Assembly: GCA_900319715.1 (NCBI GenBank)
Contig: ONPM01000058.1
Span: forward strand, 1 to 33,465
Origin: an uncultured Prevotella sp.
Lineage (GTDB): Bacteria > Bacteroidota > Bacteroidia > Bacteroidales > Bacteroidaceae
Length of the DNA stretch: 33,465 bases
Reading direction: 5' to 3'
The notes under the pieces were generated by a model. It did no database searches, was not told where the DNA came from, and saw nothing but the letters and a program-made list of their open reading frames with translations. This document shows positions 6,698 to 15,610 of the stretch, in pieces. Within the stretch, counting starts at the first letter, position 1; the number at the start of each line of letters is the position of its first letter. Both the position numbers and the translations under genes were made by a program.

Positions 6698-9178
6698 TTA
6701 TTTTCTGATGAGGTTTGCTATAGAGGCAGCCATGGTACCCAGTGAAGCCGCTGTCGTGGCCACACTCAGCCATTGCTGGAGCGAACTGGCATCACGCGGA
6801 GCCTTGGTCGGAACGACAATCTCACAGCCCGGTTCCACCTTGCCCTTCTTGGCAACGGCAATCGTACCGTTCTGGTAGACGATAAAGGCATGACTCTTCT
6901 TGGATTGCTCGGCAAAGCCGCCCGCCTGACGGATATAATACTTATATCCCTCGCCTTCTTCATAAGCCACGGTGTTAGGAGCGTTCACGCTGCCACTGAT
7001 GCGAACCGTATGGTTGAAGCGCGGTACAATCAGACGGTCGCCGTCCATCAGTTCGATATCCTGTGTAGAGCCAGGGTTGGCCAGTGCCTCATCCAGATGG
7101 ATACCGACACTGTAAGTCTTCTCCAGAGCCAGTTGCTCCAAGTTGATGGAGTCCTTGCCGGTAGCACTCTGACGAGCCAGTTTGATGACAGCCTGCATAC
7201 GTGCTCTCTCGTCCTCGCTCATGACCCTGACCAGACGTGCGCCACGGACATAACTGCCCGGGATGACACCACCGGCAGCCTTGATGACATCAGAGAGGCG
7301 CTGGTTCTTCTGTTCCATCGTATACCGGCCCTGGAAGGCCACCTCACCCTCGACAAATACGCGGATGGGATCCTGGAAGACAGGACTCTTTCTGACCTGT
7401 ATGATATCGTAGGGCTCCAAGGTGAAACCCTTGTCTCCGTCGGTTGCAAAATCTTTCTTCAAGGGGATGCTGTAGGTCTTGGCCAACTCCATGTCTGCGT
7501 CAGTGGCTTCAGGATTGATGATCTTACGGGAGATATCGACCTTGATGGTAGAGGCAGCATCTGTCAGGCCACCAGCCTGAAGAATCAGGTCCTCGATGGT
7601 CATACCCTCTGCATATTCGTAGGTTCCGGGGAAGATCACCTCACCATCGACGGTCAACGTACGGAGGTTCTGGTGTTCAGCCTGTGTGGGGATGAAGAGG
7701 ATATCCTCGTTCTCCAGCGGTACATCAGCCGCAGAGCCATTGATGATTCCATCCAGGTCGACAGAGAGGACCTCCTGCGTACGGTTGGGTTTCATACGGC
7801 GTATGACTGCCCTTGACGTCATGGCTTCTTCGGTCAGGCCGTCAGCACTCTCAATGAGCGAACGGACACTGTTCACCTTCTCACCCAGTCTGTACATACC
7901 CGGACGGAAGATGGCACCCTTGACCTCGACCATGTTCTCGAAGCGGTCGATGATAGAGTCGACAATGACAGAGTCGCCGTCGGCCATCTTGAAATCAGCC
8001 AACTCAAACTCCTCCACATTGTGGACACTCTTCATGCGTCCGCTCTTGCGGAGGACCCGCAAGGACTTCTTGTAGGCATCGCCAGCGAAGCCCCCGCTGT
8101 ACTTCAGCAAGGTAGACAGGCTCTCGGTCTTACGCAACTCATAGGCCATCGGACGCTTGACGCGGCCAGTGATGTCGACGATGCAGTCATAAGTCCCTAC
8201 CTGTACCACATCATTGTCGGCCAGGCGGACATTGCCTGCCAAGCGGCCATTGAGGATAAACTCATAGATGTCAACGGTGGAGATCAGTCTGCCCTGACGG
8301 AAGATCTTGATGTTACGGAGCGTTCCAAGGTCGCTGACGCCACCAGCCATGTAGAGTGCATGGAAAACCGTGGCGAAGGCACTCAGGGTATAGGTGCCCG
8401 GCGTCTTGACCTCACCCATGACATTGACCAGGATGGTGCGTGTCTGGCCCAGAGAAGCCTTGATGCTGGAACTCTCATAGTAACTGCCCAGTTTGCTGCG
8501 GATACGGCTCTGTGCAGCAGTGACAGTCAGACCACTGACATGAACAGGGCCAAAGTCAGGTACGGTGATGTCGCCATCGGGGCTGACGGTCAGGGACATG
8601 GACTCCTGTGAGGCCCCATAGACATCGATGATGAGTTGGTCGCCAGGCCCCAGCACATAGTTCTGTGGGGTGGCGATATTCATGGCAGGTTCGAAGGTCA
8701 GTGACTTGTTGTTGAAGATGTCACGACCGAAGACCTTTTTTCCTGTCGATTCTTCCATCAGAAGCGAGTCTGCCGTCAGGGCATAGGCATCGCCATAGAG
8801 CATCTCAGACGGTGCTCTCTGGTTTAATTCATCCTTCCTCTGGCTGGCGTCAGCCTCACGTAAGGGACCGTTATTGATACGCATGCGGCTGGAGGCATCG
8901 TTGATGGCCTTGTCTGCAGCCCCACCGAGGCTCCTGCTCTCCAACTGTTTGCTGTATTTCTGGCGGAGACGCTGGATCTGATCGATGGTCGCACCCTGTT
9001 GCAGAAGTTTGCTGGCGATATCGTTATCGGCTGTTCCAGCCTTCTTCTCCTTCATAATGAACTGGAGTACCTGGGTGTCACTCATACCCTGGCCATAAAC
9101 CATGGTGGTGGTCAGAAAGGCCAGAAAGACAAACATAAATATCCTTTTCATACGCTGATATTTGAAATCTTTGATCAT
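6698..9178 (-). CDS. Wza-like SLBB polysaccharide export protein
   Basis: An 826-aa periplasmic or outer-membrane protein. After a signal peptide (MKRIFMFVFLAFLTTTMVYG), the poly-export domain begins near residue 170 (NYVLGPGDQLIIDVYG) and is followed by several SLBB modules (for example VNVMGEVKTPGTYTLSAFA, VEVKGAIFRPGMYRLGE, VDGEVIFPGTYEYAEG). This is the large multi-SLBB form common in Bacteroidota, unlike the ~380-aa Wza of E. coli. There is no lipobox. A hydrophobic tail lies at the C-terminus. The start could be 9178 or the internal ATG at 9151, which places the signal peptide at the very N-terminus; both follow asnS closely. It works with the adjacent Wzz to export surface polysaccharide. 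Confidence 0.88.
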   Translation of the reverse strand: MIKDFKYQRMKRIFMFVFLAFLTTTMVYGQGMSDTQVLQFIMKEKKAGTADNDIASKLLQQGATIDQIQRLRQKYSKQLESRSLGGAADKAINDASSRMRINNGPLREADASQRKDELNQRAPSEMLYGDAYALTADSLLMEESTGKKVFGRDIFNNKSLTFEPAMNIATPQNYVLGPGDQLIIDVYGASQESMSLTVSPDGDITVPDFGPVHVSGLTVTAAQSRIRSKLGSYYESSSIKASLGQTRTILVNVMGEVKTPGTYTLSAFATVFHALYMAGGVSDLGTLRNIKIFRQGRLISTVDIYEFILNGRLAGNVRLADNDVVQVGTYDCIVDITGRVKRPMAYELRKTESLSTLLKYSGGFAGDAYKKSLRVLRKSGRMKSVHNVEEFELADFKMADGDSVIVDSIIDRFENMVEVKGAIFRPGMYRLGEKVNSVRSLIESADGLTEEAMTSRAVIRRMKPNRTQEVLSVDLDGIINGSAADVPLENEDILFIPTQAEHQNLRTLTVDGEVIFPGTYEYAEGMTIEDLILQAGGLTDAASTIKVDISRKIINPEATDADMELAKTYSIPLKKDFATDGDKGFTLEPYDIIQVRKSPVFQDPIRVFVEGEVAFQGRYTMEQKNQRLSDVIKAAGGVIPGSYVRGARLVRVMSEDERARMQAVIKLARQSATGKDSINLEQLALEKTYSVGIHLDEALANPGSTQDIELMDGDRLIVPRFNHTVRISGSVNAPNTVAYEEGEGYKYYIRQAGGFAEQSKKSHAFIVYQNGTIAVAKKGKVEPGCEIVVPTKAPRDASSLQQWLSVATTAASLGTMAASIANLIRK

Positions 9179-9183
9179 CTATA

Positions 9184-10623
9184 TTAGAATTCTGCCGATT
9201 TAGGAGTTCTCGGGAATGGGATGACATCGCGGATGTTCTGCATGCCTGTTACGAAGAGGATCAGGCGCTCGAATCCGAGACCGAAGCCAGCGTGCGGGCA
9301 TGAGCCCCATCGACGTGTGTCGATATACCACCACAGATGAGTCTGATCCATCTCACGGCGCTCGATCTCACCCATCAGTTTGTCATAACTCTCTTCACGC
9401 ACCGAGCCACCGATGATCTCACCTATCTGTGGGAAGAGCACATCCGTGCCCTGCATCGTAGGTCCGGGTGCGATGGCACCCTTGTAGCCTATGGAACCAC
9501 CATCAGCGGTGTCAGTGTTCTGTTTCATATAGAACGACTTGAAGGCGCGTGGATAGTCGGTCATGATGACAGGCTTCTTGAAGTGCTCCTCGACGAGGTA
9601 CCGCTCATGCTCGGAAGCGAGGTCATCGCCCCAGTTGCATGGGAACTCGAACTTCCTGCCCTTCCTGATGGCCTCCTGGAGGATGTTGATACCCTCTGTA
9701 TAGGGCAGACGTACGAAGGACTCCTTCAGCACCCCTTCCAGACGTGCGAGGAGCGTCTTGTCGATCATCTGGTTGAGGAAAGCCAGATCGTCCTTGCAAT
9801 GCTCCAGAGCCCAGCGGACACAGTATTTGATGAAGTCCTCTTCCAGATCCATCAGTTCCTCCTGATCGAGGAATGCCACCTCCGGCTCCACCATCCAGAA
9901 CTCAGCGAGGTGACGCGGGGTGTTGGAGTTCTCTGCCCGGAACGTCGGGCCAAAGGTATAGATGGCTCCCAGTGCGGTCGCGCCTAATTCGCCCTCCAAC
10001 TGTCCGGAGACCGTCAGAGAGGTCTGCTCGCCGAAGAAGTCATCGTCGTAGATGATCTTCCCCTGCTCGTCCTTCTTCAGGTCGTAGAGGTTCTTGGTGG
10101 TCACCTGGAACATGTTTCCTGCGCCCTCACAGTCGGAGGCCGTAATCAGTGGTGTATGGAAATAGAAAAAACCATGCTCGTGGAAATAGGTGTGGATGGC
10201 CATGGCCATGTTATGACGGATGCGCATCACTGCTCCGAAGGTATTGGTACGAAGACGCATGTGAGCATTCTTACGCATGGCCTCGAAACTCTGGCCTTTC
10301 TTCTGCATGGGATAGGTGTTGTCGCAGAGGCCATAGATCTCCAGACGTGTGGCCTGGATCTCACTCGACTGTCCAGCCCCCTGGCTCTCTACCAGCACAC
10401 CCTCTGCACAGATACATGCTCCTGTAGTGATATCTTTTAACAGTTGCTCGTCGAACTTGGCCGGGTCGACGACAACCTGCACATTCTTAATCGTGGAACC
10501 ATCGTTTAAGGCGATGAAGTCAACTGCCTTTGAAGAGCGGTGCGTGCGCACCCAGCCCTTCACGCAGATGTCTTTGCCATATTCTGTACTTTGCAGTACA
10601 TCGATAATCTTTGTCCTATTCAT
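9184..10623 (-). CDS. asnS: Asparaginyl-tRNA synthetase
   Basis: A class II aminoacyl-tRNA synthetase of 479 aa that charges tRNA-Asn in the cytoplasm. An OB-fold anticodon-binding domain (about 1-110, with [22 protein letters not shown]) precedes the catalytic core. Motif 2 lies around [21 protein letters not shown], and motif 3 is GLGFERL near residue 450. It begins 7 nt after a REP-like element (10631-10664). It ends 5 nt before the Wza-like gene, so the export pair is probably co-transcribed with a housekeeping gene. No clear -7/-33 box is visible upstream. Confidence 0.96.
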   Translation of the reverse strand: MNRTKIIDVLQSTEYGKDICVKGWVRTHRSSKAVDFIALNDGSTIKNVQVVVDPAKFDEQLLKDITTGACICAEGVLVESQGAGQSSEIQATRLEIYGLCDNTYPMQKKGQSFEAMRKNAHMRLRTNTFGAVMRIRHNMAMAIHTYFHEHGFFYFHTPLITASDCEGAGNMFQVTTKNLYDLKKDEQGKIIYDDDFFGEQTSLTVSGQLEGELGATALGAIYTFGPTFRAENSNTPRHLAEFWMVEPEVAFLDQEELMDLEEDFIKYCVRWALEHCKDDLAFLNQMIDKTLLARLEGVLKESFVRLPYTEGINILQEAIRKGRKFEFPCNWGDDLASEHERYLVEEHFKKPVIMTDYPRAFKSFYMKQNTDTADGGSIGYKGAIAPGPTMQGTDVLFPQIGEIIGGSVREESYDKLMGEIERREMDQTHLWWYIDTRRWGSCPHAGFGLGFERLILFVTGMQNIRDVIPFPRTPKSAEF

Positions 10624-10630
10624 TGTCTTA

Positions 10631-10741
10631 AGCCCCCTAAGTTAGGGGGATGGGGGTCTGAACAAGCGAAATCAGACCATTTTATTTCTTATTGGGATCT
10701 GCGCCTGTTCAGACCCCTATTGCCCCCTAACTCAGGGGGCT
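10631..10741. repeat. REP-like element pair (inverted doublet) without a gene
   Basis: The left copy at 10631-10664 matches the 1475-1508 element at 33 of 34 positions. The right copy at 10706-10741 is inverted and more diverged (36 bp, with CAATA replacing the T-rich junction). About 41 bp separate them. The whole is a hairpin-forming inverted doublet like a REPIN/BIME, filling the gap between the rluB stop and the asnS start. Confidence 0.8.
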
Positions 10742-10745
10742 TGCA

Positions 10746-12098
10746 TCACTCATATGCTCCCATGCGCAGGCGATCCACTTCCTCCTCAGTGAGGTAGCGC
10801 CAGTCGCCACGCTTCAGATTCTTCTTGGTCAGTCCGGCAAACTGTACACGATCCAGTTTCTGAACACGATATCCCAGTGACTCGAAGATACGACGCACGA
10901 TACGGTTCTTACCGCTGTGGATCTCGATGCCCACCTGCTTCTTATCCGTCGGACTGGCATACTGAATGTCGTCAGCCTTGATGACACCATCTTCGAGTTG
11001 GATGCCTTCGGCAATTTGCTGGAGGTCATGGGCAGTCACATTCTTGTCGAGGAAGACATGATAGATCTTCTTCTTCAGGAATTTCGGGTGAGTCAGTTTG
11101 GAGGCCAGGTCACCATCGTTGGTCAGCAGGAGGACTCCCGTCGTGTTACGGTCCAGACGACCTACGGGATAGATACGTTCCGGACAGGCATTCTTCACCA
11201 GGTCCATCACGGTCTTACGCTGCTGAGGATCATCGCTGGTGGTCACATAGTCCTTCGGCTTGTTCAGCAGCACATAGACCTTCTTCTCGATCTTGACAGG
11301 CTGGTCATGGAACATCACGTTGTCCGTGCGCAGGACCTTGGTGCCCAGTTCGGTGACCACCTCACCATTGACGGTGACCACGCCAGCCTGGATGAACTCA
11401 TCAGCCTCACGACGGCTGCAGATACCCGCATTAGCGAGGAACTTGTTGAGACGAAGCGGCTCGTTCGGATCGATGTTCACCTCCTTATACTCGATGCGCT
11501 TCTTCATGCTGTACTTTGCATTCGGATCGTAGTCTGCCGTATGCTGGCGCGGACCCTTTTTATAAGGATTCGGCTTGCCATAAGGTCTCTGATAGCCACC
11601 AGGACGCTGCTGATAGCCTCCCTGTCCCTGACGGGGCTGGTAACCACCCTGACGCTGGTATCCGCCCTGACGGGGCTGATAGCCACCATCCTGACCCTGA
11701 CGAGGCTGGTATCCCCCCTGACGAGGCTGATAGCCCCCCTGGCGAGGCTGGTATCCACCCTGACGGGGCTGATAGCCGCCTTCCTGACCCTGACGAGGCT
11801 GGTAGCCACCCTGACGAGGCTGGTAACCACCTTGTCCCTGACGAGGACGATAGCCCCCACCATAGTTGTTACGAGGACGATAGTCCTCACGCTGTGAATT
11901 GCCTTCAAACAGTGCAGCGCCGAAGCCCTCAGGGCGGAATCCACCCTCGTCATCGTCGTGACGACGATAGTCCTGACGCTCATAGGGAGGACGCTGGGTG
12001 CTATGTATACGGGGACGTGGTGAACGTCTTGCTTCTCTCTGAAAACCTTCTTGCTGTGTTGTTTCCTCTTGTTTCTTTTCGTTATTCTCGATATCCAT
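10746..12098 (-). CDS. rluB: RluB-type 23S rRNA pseudouridine synthase with repeat-rich N-terminal extension
   Basis: A 450-aa protein. Residues about 215-262 are an S4 RNA-binding domain (LRLNKFLANAGICSRREADEF). The RsuA/RluB-family catalytic domain follows, with GRLDRNTTG around Asp316. RluB converts a uridine near the peptidyl-transferase centre of 23S rRNA to pseudouridine; this specific assignment, rather than RsuA or RluE/F, is by family resemblance. Residues 1-200 are an Arg/Gln/Gly/Tyr-rich extension with QGGYQPR repeats (82-173), likely disordered and RNA-binding. Such extensions occur in other Bacteroidota but are absent from enterobacterial RluB. It lies 53 bp downstream of purB and is probably in the same operon. 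Confidence 0.9.
   Translation of the reverse strand: MDIENNEKKQEETTQQEGFQREARRSPRPRIHSTQRPPYERQDYRRHDDDEGGFRPEGFGAALFEGNSQREDYRPRNNYGGGYRPRQGQGGYQPRQGGYQPRQGQEGGYQPRQGGYQPRQGGYQPRQGGYQPRQGQDGGYQPRQGGYQRQGGYQPRQGQGGYQQRPGGYQRPYGKPNPYKKGPRQHTADYDPNAKYSMKKRIEYKEVNIDPNEPLRLNKFLANAGICSRREADEFIQAGVVTVNGEVVTELGTKVLRTDNVMFHDQPVKIEKKVYVLLNKPKDYVTTSDDPQQRKTVMDLVKNACPERIYPVGRLDRNTTGVLLLTNDGDLASKLTHPKFLKKKIYHVFLDKNVTAHDLQQIAEGIQLEDGVIKADDIQYASPTDKKQVGIEIHSGKNRIVRRIFESLGYRVQKLDRVQFAGLTKKNLKRGDWRYLTEEEVDRLRMGAYE
11580..11855 (-). repeat. In-frame tandem repeat encoding QGGYQPR units in rluB
   Basis: About a dozen near-identical copies of a 21-30-bp unit encode RQGGYQPR, RQGQEGGYQPR and RQGQDGGYQPR. Unit lengths vary only by whole codons, so copy number can change without breaking the frame. 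Confidence 0.9.
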
Positions 12099-12151
12099 TT
12101 TCTTAAATGTTTTTATGTTGATAATCTATCTATTTACTCCTATTTATATAA

Positions 12152-13507
12152 TTATATGCCTGTGTATGTAGAGGGACTGATGGCACGCAGTTCTTCCTTC
12201 ACCTCCTCGCTGACCTCCAGTGTCTCGATGAAGTCACGGATCTTCTCTGCCGTCAGTTTCTCGTTGGTCCTGGTGAGAGCCTTCAGGGTCTCATAGGGAT
12301 TGGGATAAGCCTCCCGTCGCAGAATGGTCTGGATGGCTTCTGCCACGACAGCCCATGTGTTGTCGAGGTCTTCCTGCAGTTTCTCTTCGTTGAGGATCAA
12401 CTTACGAAGCCCTTTCAATGTGGACTGGAGTGCAATCAGGCCGTGGCCCATGGGAACACCGACATTACGCAATACGGTGGAGTCTGTCAGATCCCGTTGG
12501 AGACGGCTTACCGGCAACTTGGCTGCCAGGAACTGGAGGATGGCATTGGCGATGCCGAGGTTACCCTCAGAGTTCTCGTAGTCAATGGGGTTCACCTTAT
12601 GCGGCATGGCGCTGCTGCCCACCTCTCCGGCCTTGATCTTCTGCTTGAAGTAATCCATGGAGATATACATCCAGAAGTCACGATCCAGGTCGATGATGAT
12701 GGTGTTGATGCGGCGCATGGCGTCGAAGAGACCACCCAGCCAGTCGTAATTGGAGATCTGGGTGGTATATTGCTCACGCTCCAGTCCGAGTTTCTCGCTG
12801 ACAAAGGTGTTTCCGAACTCCCGCCAGTCATATTGCGGATAAGCCACATGATGGGCATTGAAATTGCCTGTGGCACCACCGAACTTCGCTGTCAGGGGAA
12901 TCTCCTTTAATCCTCTCAACTGCTCTTCCAGGCGGTAGACATATACCTTCACTTCCTTTCCGAGTCTGGTCGGAGAAGCCGGCTGTCCGTGTGTCTTGGC
13001 CAGCATGGGGATGTTCTTCCATTGCTCAGCGTAGTCGTTGAGTTGCTCGATCAGTTCCTCGATCACGGGAATATACACCTCTTCGAGCGCCTCCTTGATG
13101 CTGAGGGGCACACTGGTGTTGTTGATGTCCTGTGACGTCAGACCGAAATGGATGAACTCCTTATAGGCCGCCAACTCAGCGAGTGCCTGTTGCTGGTCTA
13201 TCTGCTCCTTGATGTAGTACTCTACGGCCTTCACGTCGTGATTGGTCACCTTCTCGATGTCCTTCACCCGCTGGGCATCAGCAGGCGTGAGGTTACGGTA
13301 CACGTTACGGAGTGGTTCGAAAAGTTGATGGTTGACTTGTTGCAATTGGGGCAGGGGAAGTTCGCACAAGGCGATGAAATACTCTATTTCCACTCGTACC
13401 CTGTAACGAATGAGGGCATATTCAGAGAAATAGCCTGCCAATGGTTCGGTTTTGCTTCGATAACGGCCGTCAATAGGCGAGACGGCAGTCAGTGCATTTA
13501 ATTCCAT
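12152..13507 (-). CDS. purB: Adenylosuccinate lyase
   Basis: A 451-aa cytoplasmic enzyme of the fumarase/aspartase superfamily. It cleaves SAICAR to AICAR and adenylosuccinate to AMP in purine synthesis. The superfamily signature GSSAMPHKVNPIDYENSEGN is at 297-316, with the catalytic serine on that loop, and the conserved KTHGQPASPT with His173 is at 171-180. Length and sequence match the E. coli-type (456 aa) branch. MELNALTAVSPIDGRY is the family's usual start; an upstream in-frame extension to 13588 is unlikely. A perfect 14-bp palindrome lies 24 nt upstream, and tRNA-Val lies further upstream on the same strand. Confidence 0.96.
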   Translation of the reverse strand: MELNALTAVSPIDGRYRSKTEPLAGYFSEYALIRYRVRVEIEYFIALCELPLPQLQQVNHQLFEPLRNVYRNLTPADAQRVKDIEKVTNHDVKAVEYYIKEQIDQQQALAELAAYKEFIHFGLTSQDINNTSVPLSIKEALEEVYIPVIEELIEQLNDYAEQWKNIPMLAKTHGQPASPTRLGKEVKVYVYRLEEQLRGLKEIPLTAKFGGATGNFNAHHVAYPQYDWREFGNTFVSEKLGLEREQYTTQISNYDWLGGLFDAMRRINTIIIDLDRDFWMYISMDYFKQKIKAGEVGSSAMPHKVNPIDYENSEGNLGIANAILQFLAAKLPVSRLQRDLTDSTVLRNVGVPMGHGLIALQSTLKGLRKLILNEEKLQEDLDNTWAVVAEAIQTILRREAYPNPYETLKALTRTNEKLTAEKIRDFIETLEVSEEVKEELRAISPSTYTGI

Positions 13508-13530
13508 GTTCCTAAAAATCCTAATATTAA

Positions 13531-13544
13531 TATAAGCGCTTATA
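13531..13544. promoter_or_regulatory. 14-bp perfect palindrome upstream of purB (possible operator)
   Basis: TATAAGCGCTTATA lies 24-37 nt before the purB ATG, in the gap between tRNA-Val and purB. It is a plausible dimeric regulator site or small hairpin. No known consensus was recognised. The rest of 13508-13598 shows no promoter box. Confidence 0.35.
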
Positions 13545-13598
13545 CTTTGATCCAGTACCAGCAACCTCCACGGCTGCGGACGAATCATTCTTGTGTTG

Positions 13599-13673
13599 TG
13601 GGCGCTGACGGATTCGAACCGCCGACCCTCTGCTTGTAAGGCAGATGCTCTAAACCAACTGAGCTAAGCGCCC
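13599..13673 (-). tRNA. tRNA-Val (anticodon TAC)
   Basis: A 75-nt cloverleaf on the minus strand. The 7-bp acceptor stem is GGGCGCT/AGCGCCC with discriminator A, the D-arm is GCTC...GAGC, and the anticodon stem TCTGC/GCAGA encloses loop CTTACAA, giving anticodon UAC. The T-arm has loop TTCGAAT. CCA is not encoded. It reads GUA and related valine codons. A TACCTTTG promoter box lies 19 nt upstream. Confidence 0.95.
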
Positions 13674-13691
13674 CTTTCTTATTTGCGGCTG

Positions 13692-13699
13692 CAAAGGTA
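13692..13699 (-). promoter_or_regulatory. tRNA-Val promoter -7 box
   Basis: The minus strand reads TACCTTTG, followed by CAGCC. The -33 region falls within the GTGAAGN repeat arm, and no clean box is seen there. Confidence 0.6.
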
Positions 13700-13708
13700 C
13701 AAATAAAA

Positions 13709-13818
13709 GTGAAGAGTGAAGCGTGAAGCGTGAAGAATTTGCTTCCGCATTGTATTTTTTTAACGTTTGCACTTTCTTAGCGCAGGCGATTCTTCACTCT
13801 TCACTCTTCATTCTTCAC
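13709..13818. repeat. Inverted GTGAAGN heptamer arms; terminator-like
   Basis: Four GTGAAGN units at 13709-13738 are matched at 27 of 30 positions by the reverse complement of 13789-13818. The 50-bp spacer contains TTTTTTTAA. The right arm ends just before the ACT-gene stop codon. The structure can form a long hairpin that could end the ACT/PaaK/DUF349 transcript. The right arm is almost identical to 25868-25902. Confidence 0.8.
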
Positions 13819-13822
13819 TCTT

Positions 13823-14248
13823 TTATAACTGATAGAGGTCGTTGGCTGCCATCAACTCCACTTTCTTGGCTGCCAGTATCTTCTCGCAGGCTTCTAAGTC
13901 GGATGGACGGATGACCACTGTTGCCACATCCCCATTGGCAAAGGAGTACATATACTCAATGAATACGCCGTTGTCAGAGAGATGTCGAAGAACGACAGCC
14001 AGCGAACCACTGGTGTTTGGGCAGACGAAGCCGATGACATCAGTGATCTTCACAGCGAAATGCTGTTCCTTCAGTACCTGGTAGGCTTTGTCAGGGTCGG
14101 AGACGATGCAGCGCAGGATGCCGAAGTCGCTGTTGTCTGCAATACTCATGGCCGACAGATTGATACCTGCAGCACCAAGGGCATCAGTAACCTCTGTCAG
14201 ACGACCAGACTTGTTCTCGAGAAATACGGATAGTTGTTTTGCTTTCAT
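13823..14248 (-). CDS. Tandem ACT-domain protein
   Basis: A 141-aa cytoplasmic protein made of two ACT folds, about 4-70 (QLSVFLENKSGRLTEVTDAL, GINLSAMSIAD) and 72-141 (GFVCPNTSGSLAVVLRHLSDNGVFIEYMYSF). ACT domains bind amino acids and regulate enzymes. No catalytic domain is attached. It lies 32 bp downstream of the PaaK-like ligase gene, a recurrent pairing in Bacteroidota, so it probably senses an aromatic or other amino acid for that pathway (inference). The ligand is unknown. Confidence 0.85.
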   Translation of the reverse strand: MKAKQLSVFLENKSGRLTEVTDALGAAGINLSAMSIADNSDFGILRCIVSDPDKAYQVLKEQHFAVKITDVIGFVCPNTSGSLAVVLRHLSDNGVFIEYMYSFANGDVATVVIRPSDLEACEKILAAKKVELMAANDLYQL

Positions 14249-14280
14249 ATGCTTGTTGTTTTGCTTTACCTTATTAATAA

Positions 14281-15579
14281 TCAGATCTTACGGTTGTCAA
14301 TCACTCGCTTGGCCTTGCCCGTAGACCTTTCAATGCCCTTAGGCTCGACCAACTTCACCTTGAATCCGAGGCCGATGACACTGCGCAGTTCTGCCTCGAG
14401 TTTCTTCTGCAGACCTACCATCGTGGCCATATCGTCGGTGAAGTATTCTTCCTTCACCTCGACCTTCAGTTCTGAGGTGTCGGTATTGTTCACACGGTCG
14501 ACCGTTAACAGGAAGTGAGGCTCATACTCAGGCAACTTCAGGATGACATCCTCAATCTGTGACGGGAACACGTTCACGCCACGGATGATCAGCATGTCGT
14601 CGCAGCGTCCCAGGATACGATCCATCCTGACCAGCGTACGTCCACACTCACACTTCTCATAATGCAGGGCGGTGAGGTCGTGGGTACGATAGCGCAGCAA
14701 GGGCATGCCCTCCTTCGTCAGATGGGTGAAGGCCAGTTCGCCGAATGTTCCTTCCGGCAGGGACTCGCCTGTGTTGGGATCCAGGATCTCAGGATAGAAA
14801 TAGTCTTCGTTCAAGTGAGTACCGTTCTGACACTGACACTCATAGCCCACTCCAGGTCCAGCGATCTCAGAGAGTCCGTAGATGTCGTATGCCTTGATGC
14901 CCAGCGACTCCTCCAGTTTCACGCGCATCTTCTCTGTCCATGGCTCAGCGCCGAAGGCTCCGACCCTCAGTTTGAACTCCTCCCGTGGCCACTCGCACTC
15001 TTTCATGGCCTCGCCCAGGAACATGGCGTATGAAGGCGTGCAGCAGAGGATGGTAGTGCCGAAGTCGTGCATCAGCGTCATCTGCTTCTGGGTGTTGCCA
15101 GAAGAGATGGGGATGACGGAGGCTCCGATGTTCGTGGCACCGTCGTGAGCACCCAGTCCACCAGTGAACAGGCCATAGCCATAGGCCACCTGGAAGATGT
15201 CGTCCTTCGTGGCGCCATAGGCCGTGAAAGCCCTGCTGATGGCCTCTGCCCACATGGCCAGGTCCTTACGGGTATAGAGTACGACGACGGGCTTTCCCGT
15301 CGTACCTGATGACGCATGGATTCTGACAATCTGACTCATCGGAACTGCGGCGAGTCCGAAGGGGTAGTTGTCCCTGAGGTCGAGTTTGTTGGTGAAGGGC
15401 AACTTGGTGATGTCGTCAATACTCTTGATGTCGCCTGGCTCGAGTCCCATCTCCTGGAACTTCTTCCTGTAGAAGGGGGTGTTGTGATAGACATACTCAG
15501 CCATCTTCACCAGACGACGGCTCTGGATCTCACGAAGTTGCTCGCGATCCATGCACTCAATGCTTTCGTTCCAAATCAT
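14281..15579 (-). CDS. paaK: Phenylacetate-CoA ligase-type (PaaK-like) adenylate-forming enzyme
   Basis: A 432-aa ANL-superfamily enzyme. The phosphate-binding motif ASSGTTGKPVV is at 89-99, and the C-terminal mobile domain around 330-432 includes the conserved region near DDMLIIRGVNVFPSQIE. The length is typical of PaaK (about 430-440). It activates an aryl or aryl-acetic acid with ATP and CoA. Bacteroidota of this kind generally lack the aerobic phenylacetate degradation pathway, so it more likely handles arylacetates formed from amino acids (inference). It lies between the DUF349 and ACT genes with gaps of 31 and 32 bp, forming an apparent operon. Confidence 0.88.
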   Translation of the reverse strand: MIWNESIECMDREQLREIQSRRLVKMAEYVYHNTPFYRKKFQEMGLEPGDIKSIDDITKLPFTNKLDLRDNYPFGLAAVPMSQIVRIHASSGTTGKPVVVLYTRKDLAMWAEAISRAFTAYGATKDDIFQVAYGYGLFTGGLGAHDGATNIGASVIPISSGNTQKQMTLMHDFGTTILCCTPSYAMFLGEAMKECEWPREEFKLRVGAFGAEPWTEKMRVKLEESLGIKAYDIYGLSEIAGPGVGYECQCQNGTHLNEDYFYPEILDPNTGESLPEGTFGELAFTHLTKEGMPLLRYRTHDLTALHYEKCECGRTLVRMDRILGRCDDMLIIRGVNVFPSQIEDVILKLPEYEPHFLLTVDRVNNTDTSELKVEVKEEYFTDDMATMVGLQKKLEAELRSVIGLGFKVKLVEPKGIERSTGKAKRVIDNRKI

Positions 15580-15610
15580 GTTGTGTTTTATCTAGTTTGT
15601 TAATGTATTG

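Noticed and set aside
13508..13588. N-terminal extension of PurB
   Set aside because: The extension is not family-like and crosses the palindrome; MELNALTAVSPIDGRY is the conserved start.
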